A stretch of DNA of 64,000 bases from Pseudomonas mendocina. Its GTDB lineage: Bacteria > Pseudomonadota > Gammaproteobacteria > Pseudomonadales > Pseudomonadaceae. The DNA lies in the NCBI RefSeq assembly GCF_900636545.1, contig NZ_LR134290.1, positions 4,836,001-4,900,000 of the forward strand, in the 5' to 3' direction. The notes beneath the pieces were generated by a model. That model was not told the DNA's origin and did not search any database. It saw nothing but the letters and a program-made list of their open reading frames with translations. Of this stretch, positions 1 through 8,577 are shown piece after piece (position 1 is the first letter of the stretch; every line of letters begins with the position of its first letter). The position numbers were made by a program, and so were the translations under genes.

Positions 1-62
1 AGACAGCGGCATCGGAAGAGCATCGCAGTTGAAGCCGCTCCCTCGGGGTGTGGAGCTTGATC

Positions 63-205
63 GCTCCCGCGCTCTGCGTGGGAGTGCTGTTACAGGCGCT
101 CTGCGCCTGTGGGACGCGAAGCGTCCCTAAACGGGTTACCACGCCCGAGCGTGGTAACGATCAAAACAACGCCGCTCCCGTAGGAGCGGCTTCAGCCGCG
201 ATAGG
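63..205. repeat. Cluster of short intergenic hairpins and a REP
   Basis: Several perfect inverted repeats are packed here: ACAGGCGC/GCGCCTGT at 92-110, GGGACGC/GCGTCCC at 111-127, TTACCACGC/GCGTGGTAA at 136-157, and a REP-like GCTCC...GGAGC with TTCAGCCGCGA at about 173-205. No gene is visible in 1-256 on either strand. In particular no cysA start follows cysW here, so this gap ends the sulfate transporter cluster. The hairpins may act as terminators or REP elements. Nothing else is supported. Confidence 0.6.
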
Positions 206-256
206 TCATGAAGGCCGTAGGGATGCCACTCTTCACATCCCAAGCGGCCACCCCGA

Positions 257-1084
257 TCACGCCTCGGCGCGTTGCATCAGGCGGCGCTGGCGCCATTCCA
301 TGAAGGTCTTGAGGAACAGCGTGAGCAGCGCCATGCACGCCAGCAGCCCGGCCGCGGTGAAGGCGGCCGCCGGCTTGTAGTCGTTGTTGAGCTGGTCAAC
401 CAGCAGCGGCAACGTCAGGGTCTGGTTGATGATGGTGCCAGACACCACCGACACCGCGCCGAATTCGCCCACCGCGCGGGCGTTGGTGACGACGACACCA
501 TACAGCAGCGCCCACTTGATCTTCGGCAGACTGATGCGGCGGAAGATCTGCCAGCCGCTGGCGCCCAGGCACATCGCGGCGGTTTCCTCATCCTGCCCCT
601 GCGTCTGCATCACCGGAATCAGGATGCGCGCCACATAGGGCGCGGTGACGAACACGGTGACCATGACGATGCCCGGCCAGGCGAACATCAGCTGCAGGCC
701 CTGATCGTAGAACCAGCGGCCAATGAAGCTCTCCAGACCGTAGACCACCAGGTAGCAGAGACCGGCCACCACCGGCGACACCGCATAGGGAATGTCGATC
801 AGGGTGGTCAGCAGCTTGCGCCCACGAAAATCGTAGTGGGTCACGCACCAGGCCAGGCAGATGCCGAAGCACAGGTTCAGCGGCACGGTGATCGCCGCTA
901 CCAACAGGGTCAGGCCGATGGCGTGGAGCATGTAGTCCTCGCCGAGGTTGCTCCACAGCAGGTCGAGCCCGCCGGCCAGCGCCTTGGTGAAGATCAGCGC
1001 CAGCGGCACCAGCAGAATCAGCGCCACGACCGTCAGACCGAGGATTACCAGCGCCCACTGGCGCCAATCTTGGGGCTTTTTCAT
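257..1084 (-). CDS. cysW: Sulfate/thiosulfate ABC transporter permease CysW (copy 1)
   Basis: This is an inner-membrane permease subunit that pairs with CysT to form the sulfate channel. The 275-aa protein has about six hydrophobic spans and the permease EAA-type loop (around GASGWQIFRRISLPK), followed by a [11 protein letters not shown] segment typical of CysW. I place the start at the ATG whose first base is 1084 because it overlaps the cysT stop in an ATGA. An in-frame ATG at 1102 lies inside cysT and lacks a ribosome site. It is the last gene of an sbp-cysT-cysW set, and no cysA follows it, so it must borrow an ATPase. A full second set lies at 42739-46541. Confidence 0.93.
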   Translation of the reverse strand: MKKPQDWRQWALVILGLTVVALILLVPLALIFTKALAGGLDLLWSNLGEDYMLHAIGLTLLVAAITVPLNLCFGICLAWCVTHYDFRGRKLLTTLIDIPYAVSPVVAGLCYLVVYGLESFIGRWFYDQGLQLMFAWPGIVMVTVFVTAPYVARILIPVMQTQGQDEETAAMCLGASGWQIFRRISLPKIKWALLYGVVVTNARAVGEFGAVSVVSGTIINQTLTLPLLVDQLNNDYKPAAAFTAAGLLACMALLTLFLKTFMEWRQRRLMQRAEA

Positions 1085-1920
1085 CGACCTTGCCGTTGCC
1101 ATGCGAACAGACGCCCCTGCACGACCTGCAGGAGGAACAGAAGAGTCAGCGACGCGAGCAGGATCACCGAAGCGATGGCTGCCGCCGCCGGGTAATTGAA
1201 TTCCTGCAGACGGACGAAAATCATCAGCGAGCTGACTTCCGTCTGGTAGGGGATGTTGCCGGCGATCATGATCACCGCGCCGAACTCACCGAGGCTGCGG
1301 ATGAACGCTTGCGAACCACCGGTGACCAGCGCCGGCGCCAGGGTCGGCAGGATCACCTTGCGGAAGGTCTGCACATGGCTGGCGCCGAGGGTGCGCGCAG
1401 CCTCTTCGTATTCCGAGCCGAGATCCTGCAGCACCGGCTGCACCGTGCGCACCACGAATGGAATGCTGGTGAAGACCATCGCCACCACGATACCGGCGTA
1501 GGCATAGGCCACCTTAAAGCCCAGCCACTGGCCGATCCAGCCGTTGGGCACCAGCAGCGCGGCGAGGGTCAGGCCCGCTACCGAGGTCGGCAGGGCGAAA
1601 GGCAGATCGACCAGCGCATCGACAATGCGCCGGCCAGGGAAATCGTAGCGGGTGATGATCCAGGCCAGCAGCAGGCCGATCACCAGCACCGCTATCGTCG
1701 AGTAGAACGCCGCAGAGATGGTCACCTTATAGGTCTGCACCACGCGCGGGTCGCTGATGGCGAACCAGTACTGGGCCCAGGTCATGTCGCTGACGTACAG
1801 CAGCAGCGCCGACAGCGGCAGCAGGATCACCAGCGAGAGGTACAGCACGCTGACGCCGAAGCTCAGGCCGAAGCCAGGCAGCAGCGGAGTCTGCAGGAAG
1901 AACAGCGTCGGTTTACTCAC
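1081..1920 (-). CDS. cysT: Sulfate/thiosulfate ABC transporter permease CysT (copy 1)
   Basis: This 279-aa inner-membrane permease is the partner of CysW in sulfate uptake. Hydrophobic spans fill the sequence. The central region has the CysT-type DLPFALPTSVAGLTLAALL segment and the EAA loop LGASHVQTFRKVILP. The reading frame starts at a GTG (first base 1920), because the next in-frame ATG is about 45 codons in, inside the first periplasmic loop. It overlaps cysW by 4 nt, so the two are translationally coupled. It lies 221 bp downstream of sbp, a gap with two hairpins that may reduce readthrough relative to the binding protein. Confidence 0.93.
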   Translation of the reverse strand: MSKPTLFFLQTPLLPGFGLSFGVSVLYLSLVILLPLSALLLYVSDMTWAQYWFAISDPRVVQTYKVTISAAFYSTIAVLVIGLLLAWIITRYDFPGRRIVDALVDLPFALPTSVAGLTLAALLVPNGWIGQWLGFKVAYAYAGIVVAMVFTSIPFVVRTVQPVLQDLGSEYEEAARTLGASHVQTFRKVILPTLAPALVTGGSQAFIRSLGEFGAVIMIAGNIPYQTEVSSLMIFVRLQEFNYPAAAAIASVILLASLTLLFLLQVVQGRLFAWQRQGR

Positions 1921-1947
1921 GAAAAAAGCTCGACTCTACAAATGCAG

Positions 1948-1970
1948 TTGGCCGCCAATAAGGCGGCCAA
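1948..1970. terminator. Hairpin in the sbp-cysT gap
   Basis: This is a perfect 9-bp inverted repeat TTGGCCGCC/GGCGGCCAA with a 5-nt loop, just upstream of cysT on the minus strand. No T-run follows on either strand, so it looks more like an attenuator or mRNA-stabilising stem than a full intrinsic terminator. Its place between sbp and cysT fits differential expression of the binding protein, which is inference. Confidence 0.45.
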
Positions 1971-2042
1971 CGGACCAGAAACTCAATAGCCCACGACGAA
2001 TACAGCCCATGTGAGATCTCGCGAGCTAGAGCCCTGCAAGGC

Positions 2043-2100
2043 AAAAACAGGCGAGGGAGCGGAGTGTACTTTTGTACATGAGCATCCCGAGCCTGTTTTT
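2043..2100. repeat. Nested inverted-repeat element downstream of sbp
   Basis: The outer arms AAAAACAGGC (2043-2052) and GCCTGTTTTT (2091-2100) are perfect complements. An inner palindrome TGTAC-TTTT-GTACA sits at 2065-2078, and bulged complementarity (GAGGGAGC against GCATCCCGAGC) lies between them. Because each outer arm carries an A- or T-run, the structure could terminate transcription in both directions. It resembles a dispersed Pseudomonas intergenic element, from memory and not verified. Confidence 0.5.
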
Positions 2101-2141
2101 AACGCCGCATGGCCGACGCGCAGCAGATCGTTGACGAGCGC

Positions 2142-3158
2142 TCAGCGGCCGGAGGCTAGAAGCTGGTCGAGGATACCACCGTTGTCAAAATGCTTGGCGG
2201 TGATCTCGTCCCAGCTGCCCAGCACCTCGGTCGGGTTGATCAGGCGCACCGGCGCGAACTGCGCCTTGGTCGCCTCGACCACTTCCGGATTGTGCACGCG
2301 GTAGTTGTAGCGAGTCAGCAGCTGCTGGATGTCCTTGCTGTACTGGAAGTCGAGGAAGGCCTTGGCCTGCTCGCGGGTACCGCGCTCATCGGCCACCTTG
2401 TCGACGATGGCCACCGGGAATTCGGCCAGTACGCTGACTTCCGGCACCACGATTTCCAGGTTGGCGGACTTGAACTCGTCACCCTTGGCGATGTTGATCA
2501 CTTCCGATTCGAAGGTCAGCAGCACGTCGCCCTGACCGTTCTGGGCGAAGGCCACGGTGGCGCCACGGCCGCCGGTGGGGAAGTTCTCGACGTTCTTCAG
2601 CACCTTGCCGACGAAGGCCTTGACCTTCTCCTGGTCGCCGTTGAATTTCTCGTTGGCGAACAGCCAGGCGCCCAGATAGCTGTAGCGGGCGTTGCCGGAG
2701 GTTTTCGGGTTGGGGAATACCAGCTTCACGTCGTCGCGAATCAGGTCGTCCCAGCTCTTGATGTTCTTCGGGTTGCCTTCGCGCACCAGGAAAGCGGTGG
2801 TGCTGTAGTACGGCGAGCTGTTGTTGGGGAACTGCTGGGCCCAGTCTTTACGCAGCAGGCCGCGCTTGGCCAGGATGTCCACGTCGGTTACCTGGTTGAA
2901 GGTGACCACGTCGACCTTCTTGCCCTGGATGATGTCCTGCGCCTGACGCGAGGTACCGGCGAACGACTGGATGATCTTCACTTCCTTGCCGCTCTGCTGC
3001 TTCCAGTGCTCGACGAACAGCGGGTTGATCTCGCCGAACAGTTCGCGAGCGATGTCGTAGGAGGCGTTGTGGAATGGCGTATCGGCCGCAGCATGGCTCA
3101 GCGAGCCAGTCAGCAGGGTGGCGCTGGCCACGGTGGCCAGAAGGATCTTCTTCAGCAT
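2142..3158 (-). CDS. sbp: Periplasmic sulfate-binding protein Sbp (copy 1)
   Basis: This is the periplasmic receptor that hands sulfate (and possibly thiosulfate) to CysT/CysW. The 338-aa precursor starts with a signal peptide that probably ends near SHAAA (about residue 25). The mature part shows family hallmarks: ASYDIARELF near the N terminus, NPKTSGNARYSYLGAW in the middle, and GGRGATVAFAQNGQGDVLLTFE. The mature protein has no Cys and no Met, as expected for a protein made under sulfur starvation. It is the first gene of the minus-strand cluster, and an AT-rich promoter region lies upstream. It shares gene order with the paralogue at 42739 but is clearly divergent from it. Confidence 0.96.
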   Translation of the reverse strand: MLKKILLATVASATLLTGSLSHAAADTPFHNASYDIARELFGEINPLFVEHWKQQSGKEVKIIQSFAGTSRQAQDIIQGKKVDVVTFNQVTDVDILAKRGLLRKDWAQQFPNNSSPYYSTTAFLVREGNPKNIKSWDDLIRDDVKLVFPNPKTSGNARYSYLGAWLFANEKFNGDQEKVKAFVGKVLKNVENFPTGGRGATVAFAQNGQGDVLLTFESEVINIAKGDEFKSANLEIVVPEVSVLAEFPVAIVDKVADERGTREQAKAFLDFQYSKDIQQLLTRYNYRVHNPEVVEATKAQFAPVRLINPTEVLGSWDEITAKHFDNGGILDQLLASGR

Positions 3159-3219
3159 CTAAGGCGTCCTTATCGAAAGAGAAGCCTGCAGGCAGGCTAT
3201 TTGATGGCGCGATTCTGCA

Positions 3220-3269
3220 GAAAAAACATATAGCTGAAAAATATCTTTTTCTTTTCTTCTTATAACCAA
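3220..3269 (-). promoter_or_regulatory. AT-rich upstream region of sbp, candidate CysB-type control site
   Basis: In an otherwise GC-rich setting this 50-bp stretch is almost all A/T. The plus-strand decamer TTATAACCAA (3260-3269) recurs at 9300-9309 in the lsfA promoter region, in the same orientation to the gene it precedes (about 100 bp upstream of sbp, about 85 bp upstream of lsfA). A shared sulfur-starvation operator is inferred. No binding has been shown. Confidence 0.45.
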
Positions 3270-3337
3270 TCTCTCTTTACCTGCGAAAACATCCTTCAGC
3301 TCATATCCGAAGGCTGCTCAGGCAGCCTCTCTTTGCT

Positions 3338-3440
3338 CGTTCCCACGCTCCCCGTGGGATGCATCCAGAGATGTTCTGCGTCAGATGCTGATGAAGCACC
3401 AGAGCACCCGGCACTGGCTCCCACGCTGGAGCGAGGGAGC
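3338..3440. repeat. Short intergenic hairpin remnants
   Basis: The gap 3270-3453 between the sbp promoter and ssuF carries fragments of the same hairpin family seen at 63-205 (TTCCCACGCTCCCCGTGGGA at about 3340-3359 and a related arm near 3418-3440). These probably separate the ssu transcript from the region further left. I see no gene here. Confidence 0.4.
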
Positions 3441-3453
3441 CATCATCCGCCGA

Positions 3454-3669
3454 TCAGAGCTTGGCGATGGACACCTCGGTGGATTTGACGAAGGCGATCA
3501 CCTCGCTGCCCACCTGCAACTCCAGCTCACGCACGGAACGGGTGGTGATCACCGAGGTGACGATGCCGGCGGCGGTCTGTACGTCGATTTCCGACAGTAC
3601 GTCGCCGATGATGATTTCCTTGATGGTGCCCTTGAACTGGTTGCGCACGTTGATGGCTTTGATGGTCAT
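3454..3669 (-). CDS. ssuF: Molbindin-like single TOBE domain protein SsuF
   Basis: This 71-aa protein is one Mop/TOBE domain (MTIKAINVRNQFKGTIKEI...GSEVIAFVKSTEVSIAKL), the fold that binds molybdate or related oxyanions in small oligomers. I place the start at 3669, which has an AGGAG site upstream; a longer frame reaching 3726 lacks support. It is the last gene of the ssuEADCB cluster. In Pseudomonas putida S-313 a gene of this type in the same position, ssuF, is needed for sulfonate use; applying that role here is inference. Apart from the start Met, the protein has no Met and no Cys. Confidence 0.88.
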   Translation of the reverse strand: MTIKAINVRNQFKGTIKEIIIGDVLSEIDVQTAAGIVTSVITTRSVRELELQVGSEVIAFVKSTEVSIAKL

Positions 3670-3695
3670 GGTGTTTCTCCTGATGGTCCACTGAT

Positions 3696-3756
3696 GTAGC
3701 CCGGATGAAATCCGGGGAAATTGCATAACCGCTCCCGGATCGCATCCAGGCTACGG
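3696..3756. repeat. REP pair between ssuB and ssuF
   Basis: A REP palindrome of the GTAGCCCGGATG...ATCCGGG family lies at 3696-3717. An imperfect, oppositely oriented mate (CCCGGATCGCATCCAGGCTAC) lies at about 3735-3755. The pair can fold on the mRNA and may protect upstream segments of the ssu transcript. Other members of this family are at 5384, 5541, 6761, 14233, 24718, 24756, 38570, 38609 and 40592. Confidence 0.75.
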
Positions 3757-3758
3757 CG

Positions 3759-4559
3759 TCAAAGCGCCCAACGCAGTTGCGTGGGCAGGGGTGATACGGG
3801 TTCTGGTGGTGTGGGCAACTCCGGTTGCGCCAGCACGCGGTCGAGCACGCGCGCTTCCAGTGCCGCCAGCAACGGCGAGCCATGTGGGCGTGGGCGTACC
3901 AGTTGCACATCGAGGTCGAGGCCGATCTGGCCGTCCTCGATCAGGATCACCCGATCGGCCACGGCCACCGCCTCAGCCACGTCATGGGTGACCAGCAGTA
4001 CGGTGAAGCCATGCTGCTGCCACAGGCGTTCGATCAGTTGCTGCATCTCGATGCGGGTCAAGGCATCCAGTGCACCCAGCGGCTCGTCGAGCAGCAGCAG
4101 GCGCGGCCGGTGGATCAGCGCCCGGGCCAGGGCCACGCGCTGCTTCTGCCCGCCGGACAGGGCTGCCGGCCATTCACCTGCGCGATCAGCCAGGCCGACT
4201 GCGGCCAGCGCTTCCTCGGCCTGCTGGCGCCAGTTGCCGGAAAGGCCTAGGCCGACGTTGTCGATCACCCGTTTCCAGGGCAGCAGACGCGAGTCCTGGA
4301 ACATCAGGCGGATGTCCTCGCGCACCGCGTTGAGCGAGCCACTGCCGGCCAGCAACTGACCGCCGCTGGGTTGATCCAGGCCGGCCAGCAGGCGCAGCAG
4401 CGTGCTCTTGCCGCAACCGCTGCGGCCGACCACGGCGACGAACTGGCCGGCCGGGATATGCAGGTCGATGCCCTTGAGCACCTGGCGCTCGCCGAAGGAT
4501 TTCTCGATCTTCTCGATCGCCAGCGGGATACCCTGGCGAATGCTGTGCAGTGCGGTCAT
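3759..4559 (-). CDS. ssuB: Aliphatic sulfonate ABC transporter ATPase SsuB
   Basis: This is the cytoplasmic ATPase that drives alkanesulfonate import with SsuC and SsuA. The 266-aa protein has Walker [10 protein letters not shown] at about residues 45-53, the Q-loop [10 protein letters not shown], the signature LSGGQKQR, Walker B LLLLDEP and the switch His in LVTHD. The start is the ATG whose first base is 4559, since it overlaps the ssuC stop in ATGA; the longer open frame is out-of-frame noise from ssuC. The Pro-rich tail after about residue 235 is variable in this family. It sits between ssuC and ssuF. Confidence 0.95.
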   Translation of the reverse strand: MTALHSIRQGIPLAIEKIEKSFGERQVLKGIDLHIPAGQFVAVVGRSGCGKSTLLRLLAGLDQPSGGQLLAGSGSLNAVREDIRLMFQDSRLLPWKRVIDNVGLGLSGNWRQQAEEALAAVGLADRAGEWPAALSGGQKQRVALARALIHRPRLLLLDEPLGALDALTRIEMQQLIERLWQQHGFTVLLVTHDVAEAVAVADRVILIEDGQIGLDLDVQLVRPRPHGSPLLAALEARVLDRVLAQPELPTPPEPVSPLPTQLRWAL

Positions 4560-5350
4560 TGGCCACCTGCCTTGGCCTGATAGGCCGGATGCCAGCGCAG
4601 CCACACACGCTCCAGCCCCCTGGCCGCGACGTCGGCCAGCTTGCCGAGCAGCGCGTAGAGCAGGATCGCCAGCACCACCACGTCGGTCTGCAGGAACTCG
4701 CGGGCGTTCATCGCCAGGTAACCGATGCCGCTGCTGGCGGAGATGGTCTCCGCCACGATCAGCGTCAGCCACATGAAGCCGAGGGCGAAACGTACGCCGA
4801 CCAGGATCGACGGCAGCGCGCCGGGCAGGATCACCTGGCGGAACAGGGCGAAGCCGGACAGGCCATAGCTGCGCGCCATTTCCACCAGCGCCGGGTCGAC
4901 GTTGCGGATGCCGTGGTAGGTGTTGAGGTAGATGGGGAACAGGGTGCCGAGCGCGACCAGGAACACCTTGGCCGCCTCGTCGATGCCGAACCAGAGGATC
5001 ACCAGCGGGATCAGCGCCAGGTGCGGCACGTTGCGGATCATCTGCACCGAGCTGTCGAGAAAGCGCTCGCCCCATTTCGACAGGCCGGTGATAAAGCCCA
5101 GCAGCAGGCCGATACCGCCGCCAATGGCGAAGCCGATCCCGGCGCGCTGACCACTGATCGCCAGGTGCTGCCAGATTTCGCCGAAGGCCAGCAGCGCCCA
5201 GCCGGCGGCGAGCACGGCGCTGGGCGCCGGCAGGATACGGCTGGACAGCCAGCCGCTGGCCACCGCCAGCTGCCAGGCGGCCAGCAGCCCCAGCGGCAAG
5301 GCCCAGGGCGCGGCGCGCAGGGCCAGTTTGTTAAGGGTCGTTTTGCTCAT
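4556..5350 (-). CDS. ssuC: Aliphatic sulfonate ABC transporter permease SsuC
   Basis: This 264-aa inner-membrane permease has a Pro/Leu-rich first span (residues 12-32) and about five further spans. The EAA-type loop [20 protein letters not shown] is typical of the nitrate/taurine/sulfonate permease family. It transports alkanesulfonates together with SsuA (binding) and SsuB (ATPase). It overlaps ssuB by 4 nt. Upstream, 233 bp full of REP-type palindromes separate it from ssuD, an unusually long gap for one operon. Confidence 0.94.
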   Translation of the reverse strand: MSKTTLNKLALRAAPWALPLGLLAAWQLAVASGWLSSRILPAPSAVLAAGWALLAFGEIWQHLAISGQRAGIGFAIGGGIGLLLGFITGLSKWGERFLDSSVQMIRNVPHLALIPLVILWFGIDEAAKVFLVALGTLFPIYLNTYHGIRNVDPALVEMARSYGLSGFALFRQVILPGALPSILVGVRFALGFMWLTLIVAETISASSGIGYLAMNAREFLQTDVVVLAILLYALLGKLADVAARGLERVWLRWHPAYQAKAGGQ

Positions 5351-5383
5351 GGTTGCCTCGAAAACCTTTGTAGCGTCTGTATT

Positions 5384-5561
5384 CCCCGGATTGCATCCGG
5401 GCTACATCTGCCCTCTCCCCAACCCTCTCCCACAAATGGGAGAGGGGGCTGATCGGCGCCGCTGGTTCGGCCGGAGTCCGGTTCATCCCCCCTCTCCCGC
5501 TTGCGGGAGAGGGGCTGGGGGAGAGGGTGCTTTTCAGTCCGTAGCCCGGATGCAATCCGGG
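5384..5561. repeat. Four REP-type palindromes in the ssuD-ssuC gap
   Basis: Two families alternate. The CCGGATTGCATCCGG type with GGCTAC or GTAGCC ends lies at 5384-5405 and 5541-5561. The CCCTCTCCC...GGGAGAGGG type lies at about 5411-5448 and 5487-5528. The array makes a symmetrical BIME-like structure inside the ssu operon and probably affects mRNA stability or polarity (inference). Confidence 0.8.
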
Positions 5562-5583
5562 AAAACCCGTACCCGCGCTTACC

Positions 5584-6732
5584 TCAACTCGCCGAAGCCG
5601 CCTTCGGCAAAATGTCGCTGGAGATCATTTCGCCGAACGGGCTGACATAGCCGCGACTCTCCGGGCGTTGCGGCTGGGCCACGTCCAGGTGCGGGAACAG
5701 CAGTTCGGCGACCCGGTACGACTCCTCCAGATGCGGGTAGCCAGAGAAGATGAAGGTGTCGATGCCCAGCTCCGCATATTCCCTGACCCGCGCCGCCACG
5801 GTCGGGCCATCGCCAACCAGGGCGGTGCCGGCGCCGCCGCGCACCAGGCCGACACCGGCCCAGAGGTTCGGCGACACTTCCAGGTTGTCGGTCTTGCCGC
5901 CGTGCAGGGCGGCCATGCGCTGCTGGCCGACCGAGTCGAAGCGCGCCAGCGAGGCCTGGGCGCGGTCGATGGTGTCCTGGTCCAGATGGCTGATCAGGCG
6001 ATCCGCCGCCGCCCAGGCCTCCTCATTGGTCTCGCGCACGATCACGTGCAGGCGGATGCCGAAGCGCACTTCTCGCCCCTGCCTGCCAGCCTTTTCGCGC
6101 ACCTGGGCGATCTTCTCGGCCACCGCAGCCGGCGGCTCGCCCCACGTCAGGTACAGCTCGACCTGCTCGGCGGCCAGATCCTGCGCCGCATCGGAGGAAC
6201 CACCGAAATACAGTGGCGGACGCGGCTGCTGGATCGGCGGGTAGAGCAGCTTGGCGCCCTTCACCTGGATGTGCTTGCCGTCGTAGTCGACGGTTTCGCC
6301 CTCCAGCACGCGGCGCCAGATGCGGGTGAATTCGACCGACGCTTCATAGCGCTCGGCATGCGACAGGTGCAGGCCGTCGCCGGCCAGCTCGTCCGGATCG
6401 CCACCGGTCACCAGATTGAACAGCGCACGGCCGTTCGACAGGCGATCCAGGGTCGCAGCCTGGCGCGCGGCCACGGTCGGCGAAATGATCCCGGGGCGCA
6501 GGGCGACCAGGAACTTCAGGTTCTGCGTGACCGGGATCAGCGAAGCGGCCACCAGCCAGGAATCCTCGCAGGAACGCCCGGTGGGAATCAGCACGCCGCC
6601 GAAACCCAGGCGATCAGCCGCCTGGGCAATCTGCGCCAGATAGCCATGATCGACGGCGCGCGCGCCTTCGGCGGTGCCCAGGTACTTGCCATCACCATGG
6701 GTAGGCAGGAACCAAAAGATATTGAGGCTCAT
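5584..6732 (-). CDS. ssuD: FMNH2-dependent alkanesulfonate monooxygenase SsuD
   Basis: The enzyme cleaves C-S bonds of alkanesulfonates with O2 and reduced flavin, giving aldehyde and sulfite for cysteine synthesis. The 382-aa length and luciferase-like TIM-barrel sequence match SsuD. Residues corresponding to the known catalytic set are visible: Cys55 (TGRSCEDSW), Arg227 and His229 (FGIRLHV), one off from the E. coli numbering of 54, 226 and 228. The start has a GGAG site (AAAGGAGACAAC). FMNH2 comes from SsuE, encoded in the same cluster. Confidence 0.97.
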   Translation of the reverse strand: MSLNIFWFLPTHGDGKYLGTAEGARAVDHGYLAQIAQAADRLGFGGVLIPTGRSCEDSWLVAASLIPVTQNLKFLVALRPGIISPTVAARQAATLDRLSNGRALFNLVTGGDPDELAGDGLHLSHAERYEASVEFTRIWRRVLEGETVDYDGKHIQVKGAKLLYPPIQQPRPPLYFGGSSDAAQDLAAEQVELYLTWGEPPAAVAEKIAQVREKAGRQGREVRFGIRLHVIVRETNEEAWAAADRLISHLDQDTIDRAQASLARFDSVGQQRMAALHGGKTDNLEVSPNLWAGVGLVRGGAGTALVGDGPTVAARVREYAELGIDTFIFSGYPHLEESYRVAELLFPHLDVAQPQRPESRGYVSPFGEMISSDILPKAASAS

Positions 6733-6760
6733 GGAGTTGTCTCCTTTCAGGAAATCGTCA

Positions 6761-6898
6761 TAGCCCGGATCAATCCGGGAAATTCGCCCCCCAACCCTCG
6801 GCCCGACGGCGCGAGGGAGCTGGCCAGCGGCGCCGAAACGTCGTCGACCGTGATCGGCTCCCCTCTCCCGTTCACGGGAGAGGGGCTGGGGGAGAGGG
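6761..6898. repeat. REP elements in the ssuA-ssuD gap
   Basis: A CCGGATCAATCCGG palindrome lies at 6761-6780. A CCCTCTCCCG...CGGGAGAGGGG member lies at about 6860-6898, right after the ssuA stop. They repeat the pattern seen between ssuD and ssuC. Confidence 0.7.
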
Positions 6899-6905
6899 CT
6901 AGGGT

Positions 6906-7871
6906 TTACTGGGCCTGCGCGACCTTGGCGGGCGGATTCCAGATCACATCCCTGATGGTCAGTTTCTTGGGGATCAGCTTCAGCTCGGTGAAGGTGTCGG
7001 CGATCTTCTGCTGCGCCTCGACCACCTCCGGGGTGATGAACTGCGCGCCGTAACCCTGGCGCTCAACGGCCTGGCGGGTGATCTCCGGGGACAGGCCGAT
7101 CAGCGGCGCGACCTGACTGGTGGCTTCGTCGAGGTTGCCCTTGACCCACTCACCAACACCGCGAATTTCCTCGACCAGCGTGCCGATCACCTGCGGGTGC
7201 TGCTCGGCAAAGGTGCGGGTTGCCAGGTAGAACTGGTGGTTGTCGACCAGGCCAGTGCCGTCACGCAGGCTGCGGGCCTGCAACTGCTTCTCGGCGGCGG
7301 ACTGGAAGGGGTCCCAGATCACCCAGGCATCGACGCTGCCACGCTCGAAGGCCGCGCGGGCATCGGCCGGCGGCAGGTAGACCGGGGTTATGTCGCTGTA
7401 CTTGAGACCGGCGTCTTCCAGCGCGCGCACCAGCAGGTAGTGGACGTTGGAACCCTTGTTCAGGACGACCTTCTTGCCTTTGAGCTCGGCCACCGATTTG
7501 ATCGGCGAGTCTTTCGGCACGAGGATCGCCTCACCACTTGGCGCTGGCGGTTCATGGGCAACGTAGAGCAGGTCGGCGCCAGCCGCCTGAGCGAAGACCG
7601 GCGGAGTTTCCCCGGTAACGCCGAAGTCCACGGAGCCGACGTTGAGGCCTTCGAGCAACTGCGGGCCGCCCGGGAACTCCGTCCACTTGACCTCCACGCC
7701 CTGCTCGGCCAGGCGTTTTTCCAGGGTGCCCTTGGCCTTCAGCAGTACCAGGGTGCCGTATTTCTGATAGCCGATACGCAATGTCTCGGCTTGAGCGTGA
7801 GTGATGGCGCCGAAAGAAATGGCCGCGGCAAACAGGGCGACCAGGCTTCGACGCAAAGTAATGGTGCGCAT
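6906..7871 (-). CDS. ssuA: Periplasmic aliphatic sulfonate-binding protein SsuA
   Basis: This is the receptor for alkanesulfonate import. The 321-aa precursor has a signal peptide (about residues 1-28, ending HAQA) and the SsuA-type start of the mature chain, [15 protein letters not shown]. The central [17 protein letters not shown] and [10 protein letters not shown] segments also match the family. Apart from the start Met there is no Met and no Cys in the whole chain, a strong sulfur-sparing signature. It follows ssuE after about 100 bp and precedes ssuD after a REP-bearing gap. Confidence 0.96.
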   Translation of the reverse strand: MRTITLRRSLVALFAAAISFGAITHAQAETLRIGYQKYGTLVLLKAKGTLEKRLAEQGVEVKWTEFPGGPQLLEGLNVGSVDFGVTGETPPVFAQAAGADLLYVAHEPPAPSGEAILVPKDSPIKSVAELKGKKVVLNKGSNVHYLLVRALEDAGLKYSDITPVYLPPADARAAFERGSVDAWVIWDPFQSAAEKQLQARSLRDGTGLVDNHQFYLATRTFAEQHPQVIGTLVEEIRGVGEWVKGNLDEATSQVAPLIGLSPEITRQAVERQGYGAQFITPEVVEAQQKIADTFTELKLIPKKLTIRDVIWNPPAKVAQAQ

Positions 7872-7974
7872 GGCACTCTCCCTTTGCGGTGATGTCTTGG
7901 TTGGCTACCTGCTTGCCCGTTGGCGGGCGAGTAAGGCGGGGTATTACGGGGCTTACAGTCGGGCAAAGCCCGTG

Positions 7975-8568
7975 TCAGATACTCCAGCAGGCGTTTACCA
8001 GCCGGTCGTTCAATACGTTCGGATCGATCGGCCTCGGCCGTCGCGCCAGGGCTGCGCCCAGTTGTTCCAGTGCCTCGTCGAGGCGTTCGCGCAACTCGTC
8101 GTCGATCTGCGCGGGCCTGTCCCCTTCCGGGTAGGCGATCTGTTTGTCCACGGCGAACACGCCGCTGAGCATTTCCTGTGCCTTCAGCGCGGCCAGTACC
8201 GGCTTGAGCGCGTAGTCCACCGCCAGCAGATGCGCCGGGCTGCCGCCACTGGCCAGGGGTAGAACCACCTTGTGCGCCAGAGCACGCTCGGGCAGCAGAT
8301 CCAGCAACACCTTCAGCGCGCCGGTGAACGACGCCTTGTACACCGGCGTACCGACCACCAGGCCATCAGCGCTGGCCACCACAGCCTGTAAGTGCTGCAC
8401 TGCCGGGCTGTCGAAGCGCGCATGCAGCAAGTCCTCGGCGGGGAAATCCCGCACCCGCAGCAGGCTCACTTCCACCTGATGCGCCTCGAGGCGCTGGCGG
8501 ACGTAATCCAGCAGCACCTCGGTGCGCGAACGCGCCGCAGGGCTGCCGGAGAGCAACACGACGTGCAT
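7975..8568 (-). CDS. ssuE: NAD(P)H-dependent FMN reductase SsuE
   Basis: This 197-aa flavodoxin-like reductase supplies FMNH2 to SsuD. The N-terminal [12 protein letters not shown] binds the FMN phosphate, and [21 protein letters not shown] is the family flavin loop. It starts 9 bp after the lsfA stop on the minus strand, so it is almost surely co-transcribed with lsfA. It is the proximal ssu gene. Confidence 0.95.
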   Translation of the reverse strand: MHVVLLSGSPAARSRTEVLLDYVRQRLEAHQVEVSLLRVRDFPAEDLLHARFDSPAVQHLQAVVASADGLVVGTPVYKASFTGALKVLLDLLPERALAHKVVLPLASGGSPAHLLAVDYALKPVLAALKAQEMLSGVFAVDKQIAYPEGDRPAQIDDELRERLDEALEQLGAALARRPRPIDPNVLNDRLVNACWSI

Positions 8569-8577
8569 GCTGGTTCC

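Noticed and set aside
48..380. Plus-strand open frame of 110 codons
   Set aside because: It spans a hairpin cluster and then the antisense of cysW; it has no ribosome site and no family pattern.
3759..5075. A single long ssuB frame of 438 codons starting at 5075
   Set aside because: The first 170 or so codons are the ssuC gene in a different frame; the coupled ATG at 4559 gives the normal SsuB length.
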